The notes beneath the pieces were generated by a model. The model saw only the letters and a list, made by a program, of their open reading frames with translations, was not told the origin of the DNA and did no database searches. A DNA stretch of 8,883 nt from an uncultured Eubacterium sp. GTDB taxonomy: Bacteria > Bacillota > Clostridia > Peptostreptococcales > Anaerovoracaceae. Shown here piece by piece: positions 6,076 to 8,883 of this stretch; positions within the stretch are counted from its first letter, which is position 1, and every line of letters begins with the position of its first letter. A program made the translations under genes and the position numbers. Location: the NCBI GenBank assembly GCA_947367725.1, contig CANBFZ010000048.1:1-8883 (forward strand), in the 5' to 3' direction.

Positions 6076-7922
6076 AACCCTGCACCTCCTGCTGCCGGTG
6101 TATTGGCAAACTGGCCCTTAAACGCAGCGTTGAATACACCTGCAATTTCTTCACTGATTGCTTCTTTGTTTTCCCGGATGGTTTCGACCAACGACTGTCC
6201 ATCTTTGGCTTCTACTTTAATTTCTACACCACCAACTTCTACTGCGACCGGCATACCGCTGCCGCCTCCGCCGAAACTTCCGATACTGCCGCCTACGATG
6301 CCACCCGCTGCAAAACCTTTCGGCGAAAAGCCCGGCGCTTCCAGATAACCACCGACCTGATTGAAAAGCTGCAGCGCCCGCTTTCTTCTGTGCCTGCCCA
6401 GCGGAATAATCGCTTCTGGCGTCCCCTCTTCTGCCACTGTAATCAGCTGGGCGCCGCCGTGGACGTAGCCACCTTCTGCGAAAGCCGGAGCGATGATGCC
6501 GCCGCGGTAAGCTTTTTCTTTAGGATGATTCACCCATCCTCTGCGAGAATCAGAAAAACTCTTATTCCCATAAATTTGTGCATCTACTTTTACCCATAAC
6601 GATTTTGGAATACCAAAATCTTCTGGTGTCACCTGAATCTGATTTCTAATACTCTTTTGACCAAATACTTCTACCCCCATTGGAGCTTCCAGAGGTGGAT
6701 AACTCGGCACATAATTCCCGCCATAAATAGGTGCAGTTCCTGATTCCATATTAAAAGAATTTTGATTAGAAAGCGCCGATAACGATTCAGAAGAACTTTT
6801 GGCTTGATCTGCTATTGCCTTAAGTTCACTGGTAAGTGCAGCAGGTGCTGCAATTATATTTCCAAGCACACCAGCTCCTTCATTTGCATATTTACTTGTT
6901 GCCTTTTCATCAAAAGCGTACTTATCTGCAAATTTATCATCAGCGAATATGCCGCTGATTTTTCCAAACAGATATCCAAGACCGCCCCCTATTAAAGTTC
7001 CCGCACCTGGTAAAATCATACTGCCAATGAATGCTCCCATACTTGTACCTGTCAAAGATGCAACCCCATTAACCGTATCATGAATCCTATCATATTTATT
7101 CTCACTAGTAAGACCATCATAAAGGGTTGTTGTACCGTCTACAAGTCCATACGCCGTGAGCATTGCTCCTCCTGTCGTTGCAAGACCGAGACCAGCGGAA
7201 AGGGTTCCTGCTTCTGCTGCTGCAGGAATATTGCTGATGGCAGTTGACGCAGCTTGTCCGATTCTGGTAGTTGCCATACGCTGCATTCCTTTTGTCAATA
7301 ATTTACTCTTTCCCATCAGCTGCGTTGATTTTTCAACTAGATTTGGCAACTGTCTTGTTGCTGCTTCTCCAAAAGCCTGTACCGGTTTAAAATTTTTAAA
7401 TGTCTTAAACGCATTAAAAATATTAACCACATTTGCAAAATCTGTCAATCCCCCATATATAGTTCCTAATGGGTCATCTTGAAATCTCTGCTCTAAGCTC
7501 TGTGGCTGCTGATATCCAGGCAACATCATGCCTCCATCATTCACTGATGGCAATTGAAGCTGTATCTCCAGCGACCATTTGGTCATAAGTTGATTCAATC
7601 TATCCTCTAATCCCTGTATCGTCTCAATCGCTCCTGTTGTATTTGCCATAAGTTCAATCTGATATGGGTTCTGTGTCAGCTTGATTACCCGCTCTTCAAT
7701 CTTTGCAAGTACATTGCTTGCCTTATCATTCACATACATTTCAATGCAACTGTTTACATTCGTATACTTTTGTATACGATTTTCAGTTTGATTCAAATAT
7801 TCCAATCCCTGATTATTTAAGTTTTTTAGCTGCGTCAATCTTTTGTCCATCTGCTTCTCTGCCTGCTCCAAGTTCTTCATCGACTTTTCATTATAACATT
7901 CAATTACATATTTTTTTGTCAT
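6072..7922 (-). CDS. Short tape measure protein
   Basis: This 616-residue protein sits at the XkdO position, directly before the LysM protein. Residues 12-55 are highly charged and likely coiled coil. Residues 235-325 hold glycine/alanine-rich hydrophobic segments, notably GAFIGSMILPGAGTLIGGGL (296-315), of the kind tape measures use to cross the target membrane. Residues 481-527 hold the tape-measure C-terminal signature, with FAEGGYVHGG, AEEGTPEAIIPLG and RHRRKRALQLF. The end is Gly-rich, then a helix (574-602). ATG 7922 has AAGGAGG at 7928-7934, five bases away. It is much shorter than PBSX XkdO (about 1,300 residues), suggesting a short tail. Base composition changes near residue 460: bases 6841-6900 have 24 of 60 G+C, bases 6241-6300 have 39 of 60. 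The middle resembles glycine-zipper membrane proteins more than canonical tape measures, so a recombinant or hybrid origin is likely. Confidence 0.85.
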   Translation of the reverse strand: MTKKYVIECYNEKSMKNLEQAEKQMDKRLTQLKNLNNQGLEYLNQTENRIQKYTNVNSCIEMYVNDKASNVLAKIEERVIKLTQNPYQIELMANTTGAIETIQGLEDRLNQLMTKWSLEIQLQLPSVNDGGMMLPGYQQPQSLEQRFQDDPLGTIYGGLTDFANVVNIFNAFKTFKNFKPVQAFGEAATRQLPNLVEKSTQLMGKSKLLTKGMQRMATTRIGQAASTAISNIPAAAEAGTLSAGLGLATTGGAMLTAYGLVDGTTTLYDGLTSENKYDRIHDTVNGVASLTGTSMGAFIGSMILPGAGTLIGGGLGYLFGKISGIFADDKFADKYAFDEKATSKYANEGAGVLGNIIAAPAALTSELKAIADQAKSSSESLSALSNQNSFNMESGTAPIYGGNYVPSYPPLEAPMGVEVFGQKSIRNQIQVTPEDFGIPKSLWVKVDAQIYGNKSFSDSRRGWVNHPKEKAYRGGIIAPAFAEGGYVHGGAQLITVAEEGTPEAIIPLGRHRRKRALQLFNQVGGYLEAPGFSPKGFAAGGIVGGSIGSFGGGGSGMPVAVEVGGVEIKVEAKDGQSLVETIRENKEAISEEIAGVFNAAFKGQFANTPAAGGAGL

Positions 7923-7944
7923 GTTAACCTCCTTTTTAATAAAA

Positions 7945-7973
7945 CAAAAGACACCAATTGCAGGTGTCTTTTG
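7945..7973 (-). terminator. Intrinsic terminator between the membrane-protein cassette and the tape measure
   Basis: A perfect 11-bp inverted repeat (7945-7955 with 7963-7973) surrounds a seven-base loop. The minus-strand RNA reads CAAAAGACACC, loop, GGUGUCUUUUG and continues UUUUAUU, so the U tract lies in and just after the stem. It sits 25 bases after the stop of the 49-residue gene and ends 10 bases before the tape measure's ribosome binding site. It could terminate the upstream cassette or act as an attenuator for the tape measure. Structure seen; activity inferred. Confidence 0.8.
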
Positions 7974-7997
7974 TCTTAAATATTTATTTTATTACCC

Positions 7998-8147
7998 TTA
8001 TACTATAAATATAAGCACATAAGCAAAACTTCCTATTGCAACGATAGTTTCCATCAAAGCAATCCCCATTGTGATATCTCCCCAAATTTTCAGGAACTTA
8101 TATTTACCTCCCAATTTTTCCAATTCATCCTGCTCAATCCTCCACAT
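7998..8147 (-). CDS. Small single-pass membrane protein, 49 residues, unknown function
   Basis: A short frame starts at ATG 8147 with AAGGAG six bases upstream and ends at TAA (7998-8000). The predicted protein starts MWRIEQDELEKLGGKYKFLK, a charged amphipathic region, and ends in a hydrophobic helix (about residues 26-49, including ETIVAIGSFAYVLIFIV) that reaches the C-terminus. This fits a tail-anchored or single-pass membrane peptide. It lies between the PH-SHOCT membrane protein gene (56 bases upstream) and the terminator at 7945-7973, so the two genes probably form one transcript. I recognise no family. A holin role is possible but weak: it has only one membrane segment and no other lysis gene is nearby. 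The good ribosome binding site and uninterrupted hydrophobic tail are the reasons to call it a gene. Confidence 0.68.
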   Translation of the reverse strand: MWRIEQDELEKLGGKYKFLKIWGDITMGIALMETIVAIGSFAYVLIFIV

Positions 8148-8203
8148 AAGATTCTCCTTTTTTCTAAATATTTTTTAAACATCATATGAATATAATTCTA
8201 TAC

Positions 8204-8872
8204 TCACCAAAAAGGATGTTCTTCTATGATTCCATATTCTAAAAGTATAATAGATACAAAGGTAATTACTCCAGGTATCATCACTATCGCACATACCGTT
8301 CCCACTATCGCTCTAATCACAATTGCTTTTTTGTCATTGCTCTGCACTGCTTTGTCGAACTTTTTCTCATAGGCATAGGTCGGTTCTTCCGGAATGTCTT
8401 CAAAATAATCTGTACAGATCATCGCAGGGTTTAGCAACCTGTCTTTTTGCGCTTGAAATTCTGCCTGCGTCATGACTCCATCATCAGTCAGTTTTTTCAG
8501 CTTTGCGAGTTCATCCGCTACACTTCCGGAAAAGTTTGCGCCTTGCTTTTGCTCCTGATTCTTCTGCTGAATGATTGGTATAATTTCTGCCAGCCCCTTC
8601 TGAACGCCAGTTACATCACCCTTGAGCACTTCTACATTCGGCTCCCACTTTGTCGCATCAATCACAACACTTCGTCCTGCCGCCGTAACATTATGAAGAT
8701 CTCTATAATCAATCGACCTGACGATTTCTCCTGTCAAATGTTTCTGCCCTATAATCAGCCTTCTATTAGTAAATACGTATGCAAAATTTCCGTCTGTCAT
8801 CATTCTGACATTATTCTGCAGCCCCTGAAAACAGAATACCGCATACTCATCCGGCTGCAAATGTTTTGCCAC
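8204..8872 (-). CDS. PH-like domain plus SHOCT domain membrane protein; start may lie beyond window
   Basis: The 222-residue readable part starts at GTG 8872. The frame stays open to the window edge and no ribosome binding site is visible in the 11 remaining bases, so the true start may be upstream. Residues 3-100 resemble bacterial PH-like (YokE/YvbH type) domains: LQPDEYAVFCFQG, the common FTNRRLIIGQ strand (34-43), then GEIVRSIDYRDLHNVTAAG (48-66). Residues 119-147 are a SHOCT module with LAKLKKLTDDGVMTQAEF as its core, a short helical hairpin often involved in oligomerisation. Residues 183-214 are strongly hydrophobic, giving one or two C-terminal membrane segments before the end EEHPFW. 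Such proteins are usually cellular and membrane-associated, not tail parts. Inside a tail operon it is likely cargo (a moron), possibly acting on the host envelope; that role is a guess. No catalytic motif is visible. Confidence 0.82.
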   Translation of the reverse strand: MAKHLQPDEYAVFCFQGLQNNVRMMTDGNFAYVFTNRRLIIGQKHLTGEIVRSIDYRDLHNVTAAGRSVVIDATKWEPNVEVLKGDVTGVQKGLAEIIPIIQQKNQEQKQGANFSGSVADELAKLKKLTDDGVMTQAEFQAQKDRLLNPAMICTDYFEDIPEEPTYAYEKKFDKAVQSNDKKAIVIRAIVGTVCAIVMIPGVITFVSIILLEYGIIEEHPFW

Positions 8873-8883
8873 AAGATAAAAAT

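Noticed and set aside
5323..6348. Plus-strand open frame of 341 codons
   Set aside because: It runs antisense through the LysM protein and the tape measure C-terminus, both with clear domain signatures. No ribosome binding site or recognisable domain is present.
7998..8147. Holin assignment for the 49-residue protein
   Set aside because: It has only one membrane segment, no adjacent endolysin is seen, and the position before the tape measure is not the usual lysis-module site. Left as unknown.
8204..8872. Host chromosomal gene marking a prophage boundary
   Set aside because: It lies on the same strand immediately upstream of the tape measure, where other tail genes must continue. No integrase, tRNA or attachment-like repeat is seen, so an insertion within the tail operon is the simpler reading.

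Overview
The window holds part of the late tail-morphogenesis cluster of a contractile-tailed (myovirus-type) prophage or a phage-tail-like particle. All recognised genes lie on the minus strand, so the operon is transcribed from high to low coordinates. The tape measure, LysM protein, gpD-like hub, DUF2577 protein, gp25/DUF2634 protein, baseplate J protein, DUF2313 protein and tail fibre follow the same order as xkdO-P-Q-R-S-T-U-V in the Bacillus subtilis PBSX element. Strong AGGAGG ribosome binding sites, ATGA start/stop overlaps and protein style suggest a Firmicute of the Clostridia, plausibly Lachnospiraceae; this is inference. No capsid, portal, terminase, integrase or lysis gene is visible, so a complete phage cannot be told from a headless tail-like bacteriocin.

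Layout in transcription order. (1) 8872-7998 is a small AT-rich cassette: a PH-like/SHOCT protein with a C-terminal membrane segment, then a 49-residue single-pass membrane protein, closed by a strong terminator hairpin (7945-7973). Neither protein is a recognisable tail part; the pair looks like a moron-type insertion. (2) 7922-6072 is a short (616-residue) tape measure protein whose N-terminal three quarters are AT-rich and whose C-terminal quarter is GC-rich. (3) 6075-4332 encodes the LysM baseplate hub connector and the gpD-like hub. (4) 4331-4000 is non-coding: three nearly identical 69-bp tandem repeats abutting the hub stop codon, then a perfect 12-bp hairpin terminator just upstream of the next gene. 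(5) 3999-1445 encodes four baseplate proteins, tightly packed or overlapping. (6) 1443 to the left edge encodes two tail-fibre-type proteins; the second is AT-rich, starts at an ATGA overlap and runs off the window.

In the family model, the tape measure sets tube length and is capped by the LysM/gpD-like hub and the small DUF2577 protein. The gp25-like, J-like and DUF2313 proteins build the baseplate wedges, which carry the fibres that recognise the host. The parts that do not fit this model are the PH-SHOCT/small-membrane-protein cassette, the two terminators inside a tail operon and the 69-bp repeat array. Composition shifts inside the tape measure and at the last fibre gene point to modular exchange around a GC-rich baseplate core.
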